Assembly (NCBI RefSeq): GCF_005144585.1
Contig: NZ_SSMQ01000025.1
Coordinates: 1 to 64,000, forward strand
Length of the DNA: 64,000 nt
Direction of reading: 5' to 3'
DNA from: Polyangium fumosum
GTDB taxonomy: Bacteria > Myxococcota_A > Polyangia > Polyangiales > Polyangiaceae
This document shows positions 55,245 through 62,652 of this stretch, piece by piece. Each line of letters starts with the position of its first letter. The first letter of the stretch is position 1. The notes under the pieces are model-generated. The model did no database searches, was not told the origin of the DNA, and saw only the letters and a list, made by a program, of their open reading frames with translations. Position numbers and translations under genes: made by a program.

Positions 55245-56960
55245 CTACTTGCCGCACTTCGACGTGACGACCTGCCGGTAGAACCCGAGCTCGTCGCGCC
55301 AGTACTCGCCGTTGAACGGCCACAGAACGTGCTCGTCGTCCGGCTTGACGACGCCGAACACGAGCGCTTCTTCCTTCGTGAGCTGGCCGCTCACGACCTC
55401 TTGATCGAGCTTGTTTCGCTCGGCAGCCGTGATGTCGATGAGGATCTTCGAGGCGTCGCGGAGGTGCTCGTTGAGCTCGTCGAGGTAACGCTGGTAGCGC
55501 TCCCGCGCGAGGGTGCCGGCGTTGCGCACCGCGAGATCACGCGCGAGCGAGAGCGCGTCCGTCACGTCGCCACCGACGGGCGAGTTGCGGAACGCAGCCG
55601 GCGCCTTCTTGTACCGAGCGTCCTCCTCGTCGAGGACGCGCACGTACTCGAGGTTGCGGAGTAGCTGGCGATCCGACAGCGCGTTCTCGACGATCGGCTT
55701 GACCGTCGGCGAAAGCGCTGCCTTGCCCGCGCGCACGTCCTTCAAGAAGTCGAAGAACTTCGTCTCCGCGTCCTCACCCTTGAAGCGGTTGAGGATCGCC
55801 TCGAGCTCCTTCTTGATCGGCTCGTAGCGCTTCCGCATGCGCGCCACGATCGTCGTCGCGTCCTGGTACTGGCAGATCGTGAACGAAATGACTGCCTTCA
55901 GGATGTCCGCCTCCGGATAGAAGGCGTTCGGGAAGTACGGCGACTCGATCGTGTGCATGTTGCCGAGCGCGTGCGGGTAATCGCCGGCCATGAAGTACGC
56001 CCACGACTGCTCGAAGAGCGCGTCGAGCCAGTACTCGCTGCCCACGTCGACGCGGTTCCAGTACTTGACGGCCGCGCTGAGCTTGTTGCCGTCGATCTTC
56101 GGAACGCTGTTGTCGTCGAGGCGGACCGACGCCGAGTAGTACGTGCGGGCCATCGAGAGGAACGCGAGATCGCGCATGCGGCTCTCGTCCTCGACGCCCT
56201 CCACGCCCTCGTCGAGCGCCTGCACGATGCGCTGGAACGACTTCACCGCGGGCACCGACTTGCGGAGCTGTACGTTCGAGATGCCCGTGAAGAACTGGGC
56301 CTGAACGTAGTACTTGCTCTTCGCGTCGACCTTCTCGAAGAGGCTGATGGCCTCCTCGTAGTTGCGGTTGCGATACTTGTACCGGCCGAGCAGGTAGTTG
56401 AGCTGCCAGTAGAGATCACGCTGCTGCGGGTTGTTGAACCGCGCGACCTGCTCGCTCTTGTACTTGCCGACGCGCTCGATGATGTCCGCAGGCTCGGGGA
56501 GCTGCGTGGCGAGCTTCGACAACCAGAGCAGCGTCTCGTTGAACTTGAGGTGATTCGTCTTGTCCGCGATCTCGGAGAAGATCGCGTAGCTCGCTTGGTA
56601 GAACTGAAGGCGATAGAGGGCGATCGCAAGATGATACTGCGCGATCTGCTTGTTGCCCTCGTCGTCACCCGTCTCGCCGTCGACGACACGCTTCAGGAGG
56701 AGCGCGGACTCGCTCCATCGCTCCGCGTCGAACAGCCGCTTCGCTTGCGCCGCTTCCTCGGTCATCTGGCCCGCGGTCACGGGGCCGTCGGCCTCGTCCT
56801 CGAGCTCGATCTCCTTCGGAGCGGCCTTCTTGTCATTCTTCTTGGCGTCGCCAGCCTTGGCTGCCGGAGCCGCCGGAGCCTTGCCTTGCTGGGCGAAAGC
56901 CGTCGGCGCCGCGAGCATGGCAGAAGCAAGAAGACAGAGAGTAGCCAGCCCTTTCCGCAT
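55245..56960 (-). CDS. gltC: GltC-like TPR protein of the gliding motility machinery
   Basis: A 571-residue exported protein: signal peptide MRKGLATLCLLASAMLAAPTAFAQ, an acidic/Lys linker (EIELEDEADG), then helical repeats with RLFDAERWSESALLLKRV, YHLAIALYRLQFYQASYAIF, NHLKFNETLLWLSKLATQLP, LGRYKYRNRNYEEAISLF and WLDALFEQSWAYFMAGDYPHAL. The C-terminal ~100 residues include a charged helical region and GEYWRDELGFYRQVV. This pattern fits M. xanthus GltC, a TPR protein near the outer membrane. It is the first gene of gltC-gltD-gltE. GAGG precedes the ATG at 56958-56960 and a promoter candidate lies at 57148-57177. Confidence 0.8.
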   Translation of the reverse strand: MRKGLATLCLLASAMLAAPTAFAQQGKAPAAPAAKAGDAKKNDKKAAPKEIELEDEADGPVTAGQMTEEAAQAKRLFDAERWSESALLLKRVVDGETGDDEGNKQIAQYHLAIALYRLQFYQASYAIFSEIADKTNHLKFNETLLWLSKLATQLPEPADIIERVGKYKSEQVARFNNPQQRDLYWQLNYLLGRYKYRNRNYEEAISLFEKVDAKSKYYVQAQFFTGISNVQLRKSVPAVKSFQRIVQALDEGVEGVEDESRMRDLAFLSMARTYYSASVRLDDNSVPKIDGNKLSAAVKYWNRVDVGSEYWLDALFEQSWAYFMAGDYPHALGNMHTIESPYFPNAFYPEADILKAVISFTICQYQDATTIVARMRKRYEPIKKELEAILNRFKGEDAETKFFDFLKDVRAGKAALSPTVKPIVENALSDRQLLRNLEYVRVLDEEDARYKKAPAAFRNSPVGGDVTDALSLARDLAVRNAGTLARERYQRYLDELNEHLRDASKILIDITAAERNKLDQEVVSGQLTKEEALVFGVVKPDDEHVLWPFNGEYWRDELGFYRQVVTSKCGK

Positions 56961-57488
56961 TCGTCGTTCCTCGTCGTTCGGAGGTTGAGGTCGATGAAGG
57001 CGACCCGAACCGGCCCAGGTACCGTTCGTCAGCGGCTAGATCCGCAGTGGACGGGGCCCTTCGCAGTCGCAGCTCCCCGTTTACGGGACCGGGAGCGATG
57101 ACCAAAAACTTCAATGAGAATCAGCGGATACTTGCGTCTGGCCGCGGATGGTAAAATTATGACGGTTGGCTTGTCAAGCGGCGGTTTCCGGGCGCAGCGC
57201 AGGCCACGTGCCGCTTCCGACACCTCTCCGGGGAGTGCCTTGGGGCACGCCAAGGATGCGACGGTGTCGCGGGGCGATCCCGCGTCATCCCCGGACCGAC
57301 ACCCCACCATGGACGAAAACCGGCGGCAGTCCGTCGAGTTGTGCATCGAGAGGTTGACGGTCCATCGCCCCTTCGATTAGCGTCCTCGCTGCTGGCGTCG
57401 TTCGCTGTCCTCGGCGTGGACGGGCGGCGCGTGGCGCTCGCGCGCCCCTCATGGAGCAGGGGCGCCCCGGCCCAAGGAGCACGATCTG
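56961..57488. other. Divergent intergenic region between gltC and the Cys-rich lipoprotein
   Basis: 528 bases with no supported gene. It holds a sigma-70-like promoter pointing toward gltC (57148-57177) within an unusually A/T-rich patch (57152-57160, TAAAATTAT). The right half must carry the promoter of the lipoprotein at 57489, but none is clear. Confidence 0.5.
57148..57177 (-). promoter_or_regulatory. Candidate sigma-70 promoter of gltC-gltD-gltE
   Basis: Reading the minus strand: TTGACA (57177-57172, perfect -35), an 18-base spacer containing the A/T-rich CATAATTTT, then TACCAT (57153-57148, 4 of 6 with TATAAT). It lies about 190 bases before the gltC start. A perfect -35 in this GC-rich sequence makes it notable; expression from it is untested. 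Confidence 0.4.
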
Positions 57489-58148
57489 ATGACCCGTTCG
57501 ATCCTGTCCGGCATGCTTGGTCTGATCAGCGTACTCGCCCTGGGCGGCCTCCCGGTCGCCTGTCAAAGCGGCGGCGTCGGGGATCCCTGCGTCCCCGAAG
57601 ACGAGTACAAAACCGACTTCGCCGGCTTCAAAGTGACCGAGGAGAACATCGAGTCGCGCTCCTTCCAGTGCCAGACCCGTATCTGCCTCGTGAACCACTT
57701 CCAAGGCCGCGTGAGCTGCCCCTACGGGCAGACGAAGCCCGCGACCGGCGGCGCCGCCACGAACGGCTGCCAGACGGCCGGTTCGACGGCGGACGACGCG
57801 AACAAGGCCTGCTGCATCCCCGGCACCGACACGGTGATCGAGGCGGAGGTCTGTGGCCAGTGCGCGCCCGACTCGCAGCGTGACGCGGCGCAAGCCGTGT
57901 ACTGCTCCTGCCGGTGCGGCGTGGCCGATGGCGAGCCGCCGGATCCGAACTTCAACTTCTGCGAGTGCCCGACGGGCTACTCGTGCGAGCAGATCCGGCC
58001 CAACGTGGGTCTCGGCGATCCGCTGCTCACGGGCAAGTACTGCATCAAGCAGGACACGAAGTTCGTCACCGAAGGCACCTGCGGCACGGTCAAGGGTCAC
58101 TACAACGCGACCCAGTGCAAGGGCGTCGGCTTCACGACCGATAGCTGA
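57489..58148 (+). CDS. Cys-rich lipoprotein, function unknown
   Basis: A 219-residue product with lipoprotein signal (hydrophobic stretch then LPVACQ, Cys about 25) and some 20 further cysteines in the mature part, in patterns such as CQTRICL, CCIPGTD, CGQCAPD, CSCRCGV and CECPTGYSC. It looks disulfide-rich and EGF-like, suited to the cell surface. It is divergent from gltC but no direct tie to motility is shown. No known family was recognised. Confidence 0.75.
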   Translation: MTRSILSGMLGLISVLALGGLPVACQSGGVGDPCVPEDEYKTDFAGFKVTEENIESRSFQCQTRICLVNHFQGRVSCPYGQTKPATGGAATNGCQTAGSTADDANKACCIPGTDTVIEAEVCGQCAPDSQRDAAQAVYCSCRCGVADGEPPDPNFNFCECPTGYSCEQIRPNVGLGDPLLTGKYCIKQDTKFVTEGTCGTVKGHYNATQCKGVGFTTDS

Positions 58149-58171
58149 AACGAGCTGCGACGCGCACGCCT

Positions 58172-58612
58172 GTGACGCGTCCTCCTCGTCCCCCGCCTGC
58201 CTCTCCCGAAGTATCTCCTTCTGCTGATGTCCGAGTCATCTCGCCGCGCGATGCGCGTCATCGCGCAGGTGCGCGCGCCGAAGACGCAGCCGCGGACCAC
58301 TTCGTTCGCGCGGGATGCACGATCCTCGGCCGCAACGTGCGCGTGGGGCGTGCCGAGATTGATCTGCTCGTGCGCGACGGTGTCGTGATCGTGGTCGTCG
58401 AGGTCCGCACGCGCGGGCCACGAAGTTACCAGCGCGCGCTCGACAGCATCGACGCACGGAAACGCGCGCGCCTGCGTGCTGCTGGACAGCGACTGTGGAC
58501 TGCGAAGTTTGCGCGCGACGAGAGGATCGAGCGCATGCGCTTCGACGCCGTCGCCGTCGCGTTCACGCCCGAAGGCGAGCCGCTCGTCGAGCACATCAAA
58601 GCAGCGTTCTGA
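58172..58612 (+). CDS. YraN/UPF0102 family protein (endonuclease-like)
   Basis: A 146-residue protein with a disordered Pro/Ser N-terminus, then the YraN core: GARAEDAAADHFVRAGCTIL, NVRVGRAEIDLLVRDG, VVIVVVEVRTR. The E-x-D and E-V-R spacing follows a PD-(D/E)XK nuclease-like fold with Lys replaced by Arg. Function of the family is unsettled. The start is GTG at 58172, 24 bases after the preceding gene's stop. It is convergent with the HAMP-like gene. Confidence 0.85.
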   Translation: MTRPPRPPPASPEVSPSADVRVISPRDARHRAGARAEDAAADHFVRAGCTILGRNVRVGRAEIDLLVRDGVVIVVVEVRTRGPRSYQRALDSIDARKRARLRAAGQRLWTAKFARDERIERMRFDAVAVAFTPEGEPLVEHIKAAF

Positions 58613-58681
58613 TCGGAGTGCGTGAGGCGCGGCGTCGCGTGATCCACAGGGATCCCATCGACGCCGCGAATCGTGACGACA

Positions 58682-59512
58682 TCAGTTGTCGATCTGCGAC
58701 TGCATCTCGGCGCGCAGCTTCTTCAACATCGCCACGCCGTCGCCCGAGGCGTCCGCCTCCACGCGCGCGATCGCGGCGTCGATCTGCTCGATCTCGCGCG
58801 TCTTCTGCGCGCGGAGATTGCCGAGCATCTGATCGAACGACTCGAAGAAGTCTTGCATCTCGTCGCCCCTGCGCAGGCGCTCGCGCAGACCGAGGTGGCC
58901 CTCGCCGACGCGACCGAACATGCGCTTCATCTTGAAGACGGGCCCCGCGATCTTGTGCGTGACGACGATCCCCGCGCTCCAGATGCACGCGACGAGGAAG
59001 CCGAGCGCAAGCACCAGACCGAGGATCAAGTTGCGCTGCTGCTCCTCCACCGCGGCGGCCTGGCGCTCGAGCTCGGCAGCTTGCTGCTTCAACGAGTCCG
59101 CGTCCCTTTCGAGGCTCGCTTGCTCTTCCTTGAGCTTCGCAGCGTCGTTCTCCGCGTCCTTGTTGAACTGCTTCGCGAGCTCGGGCGCATCCTCGTACGC
59201 CTTCGCGATGTTCATCTTGACGAGCTCGTCGTTCTTCTTTCGCTCGGCGAGCGCGAGCTGGCCGCGCTTGACGGTCTCTTGTCCTTGGGTGACGAGCGCC
59301 TTCTGCTGCACGACGGCCTGGCGGCTCTGATCGATCAGCTTGTTGCTCGTCCACCAGAGGACCGCGCCGAGGAGGAGGGAGACGACAAGCGCGATCGCCG
59401 CGAGAAAACCCGCGTATTTGAGCTGGAAGCGCTTGTCGAGCAGGAAGTTGCGGATGCGGCGCTGCTGGCGGCCGCTCGTAGCGGCGGGCGGGGTGACAGA
59501 AGCCTCGCTCAT
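58682..59512 (-). CDS. Two-TM coiled-coil membrane protein with HAMP-like segment
   Basis: A 276-residue inner-membrane protein. TM1 at about residues 33-55 (YAGFLAAIALVVSLLLGAVL), then a periplasmic stretch of about 110 residues that is strongly coiled coil (AAKLKEEQASLERDADSLK), TM2 at about 165-187, and a HAMP-like linker HKIAGPVFKMKRMFGRV followed by a helical tail with FDQMLGNLRAQK. Sensor kinases and chemoreceptors share this layout, but no kinase, cyclase or receptor signalling domain follows. It may signal to a separate partner. ATG at 59510-59512. Confidence 0.75.
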   Translation of the reverse strand: MSEASVTPPAATSGRQQRRIRNFLLDKRFQLKYAGFLAAIALVVSLLLGAVLWWTSNKLIDQSRQAVVQQKALVTQGQETVKRGQLALAERKKNDELVKMNIAKAYEDAPELAKQFNKDAENDAAKLKEEQASLERDADSLKQQAAELERQAAAVEEQQRNLILGLVLALGFLVACIWSAGIVVTHKIAGPVFKMKRMFGRVGEGHLGLRERLRRGDEMQDFFESFDQMLGNLRAQKTREIEQIDAAIARVEADASGDGVAMLKKLRAEMQSQIDN

Positions 59513-59600
59513 CGGGGACCTTGCGCGTCTCTTGCCACGGCGCGTGGTGTTTGCCCGAGTGGGTCGCGGCGCGCCGGATCCGCTCCCCCTCGCTGCGATA

Positions 59601-60404
59601 TCACATCGACGCGACGATCTTCGCGAAGCTGTCGATGGCGTTCTCCACGCACATCTTCATGAGCACGTTTTCGCTCTGCACGTCGGTCTTCGGCGTGTCG
59701 GATTGCGTGAGCTTCGGCGAGAACTCGCCCTGCAACGCCTTGCCCGGGTACGTCCACATGCTCACGCGCACGATCTGCGTGAGGTTTCCATTCTCGTACA
59801 CCGGCGGCTCGACGCTGGCGATCAGATAGAAGCCCTTCAGCTTTTTGGAGTTGACGACCTTGCCGCCTTGTGCAGCCGTCTCGCCCTTGGGCGCGACGGC
59901 ATACCCCGCCTTGCCGAGGAGCTTCGTCTGCATCGCCGCGCGCACGATCGCGTCGACCTCGGCCGCAGGTCGCTTCGTCTTGTTCGAGATCTCGATCGCC
60001 ACGTAGTATTTCGCGTCGGGGCCGGGCGGCGGAGGCGCAGCCACGCCGCCGCTCTTCAGCGTGTCGATCGATTTCTGCATCTGCGTCTTCGTGGAGGCGC
60101 CCTTCTCGTTCTTGATCGCAGCCTGCAGACACGGCAGGCCCGCGGGCTTGCCGAGCTTGCCGAGCGCGGCCGCCGAGGCGACCTTCACCGACTCGTTGCC
60201 ATCCGTAAGCGCATCGCAGAGAGGTTTGACCGCGGCATCGTCGCCCGACGCGCCGAGCGCGAGCGCGGCCTGCGTTCGCACGCGGAAGTCTTCACTCGTC
60301 TTGAGCTGCTGGACGAGATAACCGGTGCGAGGATCCGCTCGCACGACCTCGGGGGTCAGCACGAACAACGAGAGGGCCGCGACGACGGGGACGCTCTTTC
60401 GCAT
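59601..60404 (-). CDS. Exported HEAT-repeat protein
   Basis: A 267-residue product with signal peptide (MRKSVPVVAALSLFVLTPEVVRAD) and two to three HEAT-like repeats, FRVRTQAALALGASGDDAAV, ESVKVASAAALGKLGKPAG and QAAIKNEKGASTKTQMQKS. A Pro-rich hinge leads to a beta-rich C-terminal half (YYVAIEISNKT, KLKGFYLIASVEPP, IVRVSMWTYPGKALQG). Probably periplasmic; function unknown. It lies 88 bases from the HAMP-like gene on the same strand, which may be co-transcribed. ATG at 60402-60404. Confidence 0.8.
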   Translation of the reverse strand: MRKSVPVVAALSLFVLTPEVVRADPRTGYLVQQLKTSEDFRVRTQAALALGASGDDAAVKPLCDALTDGNESVKVASAAALGKLGKPAGLPCLQAAIKNEKGASTKTQMQKSIDTLKSGGVAAPPPPGPDAKYYVAIEISNKTKRPAAEVDAIVRAAMQTKLLGKAGYAVAPKGETAAQGGKVVNSKKLKGFYLIASVEPPVYENGNLTQIVRVSMWTYPGKALQGEFSPKLTQSDTPKTDVQSENVLMKMCVENAIDSFAKIVASM

Positions 60405-60730
60405 TCGAGGTCCGAAGATACACGAGGTCCGCGTGTGAATGGAGCGAGCTCGCGCCAGCTCGGAGGTCGTGGAGTTCTCGAACACGCGATCACCCGTCTT
60501 CTTCATCCTGCACCTCACCCGTACCTCGACGCAGAGCGGCACGACTCGTTCTGCTCCGCCCAGAGAGACCCATGGCGACCTCGGTCATCCGAGATCCGCC
60601 GCGGCTGTCACGCGCGGAGGAGCCGTGAGGACTTGGACGTGCCTCGCCCGAGCTCGCTTCAACGCGCGGCCAGACCATGACATCGGCAGAAGCGCTGGTC
60701 GCGCGGGGCGTTCCCGCATATAGGAAAGGG
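60405..60730. other. Divergent intergenic region upstream of the Ig-like membrane protein
   Basis: 326 bases between two divergent genes. No supported gene. A TATAGG hexamer at about 60719 sits immediately before the ribosome site of the next gene but lacks a -35 box at the expected distance. Confidence 0.5.
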
Positions 60731-62524
60731 ATGTCCCGCAGCCGAGGTGCCCAGGCGAGAGCCTCGTCGCGCCCGCTGTGCACGCTCGTCGCCTTGCTCG
60801 TCCTGCTCCTCTCGGCGCCCGTCACGGCGCAGACACGAGGATCCGGAGGCGCGATTCGCATCCAGGTGCGAGGCGGCGCGCAGATCAGCGCAGCCGCGAC
60901 CATCGAGCCGTCCGGCACGATCGTCCGAGGCGAGCTTCTCGACGACGCAGGCGCCGCCGTGGCCAGCGCGACGATCACCCTCCGCGCGATCGCGGAGGGC
61001 GGCGCCGCCGTCAATCTGCCGACGCCCTCGACGTGTGACGCGACCGCACGACGGTCGCGACGCTCGGTTCGCCTGGTCGGCACGGACGCGTACGAGGTGC
61101 AGACCGACGATCGCGGAGCGTTCTGCGTGCGCGCCGGTGCGCCCATCGGGCAGGCGTCGATCAAGCTCCGCTTCGAAGGCGACGAGCTACGAGACCCTGC
61201 CGAGAGCGTGGTCCGACTCGATGCGGCCGACGCACCGCTCGCGCGAACGATCCTCCGATTCGAACCTGCGCCTGACGTGATCGATCTGGATCGCGAGACC
61301 GTCCTGCTCACGGGATCGCTGCGCGTCGATCGCACCGGCTCGTCCCGATCCAACACAGCGCGGCGCGAGGGGCTCGCGATCCGGGTCGAGGACGAGCGTG
61401 GCGAGCGCATCGCCGAAGGGCAAACAGGCGGCGACGGGCGCGTACGCTTCGAGATCCCGAGCGCGTCGTTTCCCGGTCCTGGATCGGGCGAGCTGCGTCT
61501 GCGCTTCGAGGGCACGGCGACGCTCGCGAAGGCGACGACCACACAGCCGATCGTGAGGCGCGCCGAGGTGCGTCTGGCGCTCGCGCATCCTGTCGACGCA
61601 GGGGATCCCGAGGACGGCGTCGGCATCGACGTGGACGTCACGACGTCACGAGGACCGGTGACGGGCGGCGTGGTCGAGGCGCTGCGCGGGAGCGAGAGCG
61701 TGGGCGCAGGCACGGTGCAAGGCGGGAAGGCGCACGTCATCGCGTCGTTCGCGCTCGAGCGCGCCGGCGTCGTACCCTTGACGCTTCGGTACGTGCCCGC
61801 CGCGCCCTTCTACAAATCCGGGGCGAACCTCCAGGTCGACGTGAACGTCAAGGGGCCCGGTGTCGCGCGGCAGATTTTGATCGCCATCGTGGTGCTCGCG
61901 GTGACCGCGTGGATCGTCTTCGGTTGGCGGCGTGCGCCCATGCCGCCGAAGAAAGACGAAGACGACGAAGCGCATCCCGTGCCCTCGGGCCGCGCCGGTG
62001 TCGAGGTCGTGCGAGCGTCGACCGGACAGGGTGGTTATCGTGGCGCGGTGCTCGATGCGCACGATGGAACCCCGATCGCCGGCGCGCGTCTCGTCGTGGT
62101 GGCGCCCGCGTTCCAAGGCGACGGTGTCGTCGCGCGCGCGACCGCCGACGAACGTGGAAGCTTCGTGCTGGATGTGCCCTACCGCAGCGATGCGCGTCTC
62201 GTGATCGAAGCGGAGGAGCACAGCAGGTACGAGCAGGCGCTCCCTCCGCCGGGGGTGCTGCGCGTTGCCCTGATCACCCGCCGCCGCACGCTGCTCGAGC
62301 GGCTCGTGAAGTGGGCGCGCCGCACCGGAGCGCCCTTCGACATGCAACCGGAGCCGACCCCCGGGCACGTACGGCGGGCGGCTTTCCGCGCGAACAACGC
62401 GGAAATCGAGTCCTGGGCGCGAGCCCTCGAGCAAGCCGCCTACGGCTCCTCCGTCGTCGACGAGGGGGTCGAGGCGTCGCTCCTCAACGACGAACCCAGG
62501 GGCGGCCGAAAGCCGGCGGCATGA
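60731..62524 (+). CDS. Exported membrane protein with Ig/carboxypeptidase-regulatory-like domains
   Basis: A 597-residue protein. Signal peptide (LCTLVALLVLLLSAPVTAQT), an exterior part of about 350 residues with Ig-like beta-sandwich features (IVRGELLDDAGAAVASATITL, GSGELRLRFEGTATLA, GGVVEALRGSESVGAG), one membrane span at about 380-400 (IAIVVLAVTAWIVFGWRR), and then a cytoplasmic segment containing a carboxypeptidase-regulatory-like fold (GYRGAVLDAHDGTPIAGARLVV). AGGAAAGGG precedes the ATG at 60731. The function is not known. It lies upstream of ftsY on the same strand. Confidence 0.8.
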   Translation: MSRSRGAQARASSRPLCTLVALLVLLLSAPVTAQTRGSGGAIRIQVRGGAQISAAATIEPSGTIVRGELLDDAGAAVASATITLRAIAEGGAAVNLPTPSTCDATARRSRRSVRLVGTDAYEVQTDDRGAFCVRAGAPIGQASIKLRFEGDELRDPAESVVRLDAADAPLARTILRFEPAPDVIDLDRETVLLTGSLRVDRTGSSRSNTARREGLAIRVEDERGERIAEGQTGGDGRVRFEIPSASFPGPGSGELRLRFEGTATLAKATTTQPIVRRAEVRLALAHPVDAGDPEDGVGIDVDVTTSRGPVTGGVVEALRGSESVGAGTVQGGKAHVIASFALERAGVVPLTLRYVPAAPFYKSGANLQVDVNVKGPGVARQILIAIVVLAVTAWIVFGWRRAPMPPKKDEDDEAHPVPSGRAGVEVVRASTGQGGYRGAVLDAHDGTPIAGARLVVVAPAFQGDGVVARATADERGSFVLDVPYRSDARLVIEAEEHSRYEQALPPPGVLRVALITRRRTLLERLVKWARRTGAPFDMQPEPTPGHVRRAAFRANNAEIESWARALEQAAYGSSVVDEGVEASLLNDEPRGGRKPAA

Positions 62525-62587
62525 CATGAACCGCCCCCGAATCTTCACCCGTGCGCTGCCTTTGCCCTCGCGCGCAGAGCACACACG

Positions 62588-62615
62588 TTGACGTACGGGT
62601 ACCGTCCCATATAGT
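62588..62615 (+). promoter_or_regulatory. Sigma-70-like promoter of ftsY
   Basis: TTGACG at 62588-62593, a 16-base spacer, and TATAGT at 62610-62615: five of six matches at both boxes. The ftsY GTG at 62653 is 38 bases downstream, leaving room for a short leader. It is the best housekeeping promoter match I found in the window. Confidence 0.65.
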
Positions 62616-62652
62616 CGCGAACCAGTTCGCGGACCGCTGGAGAACGCACATC

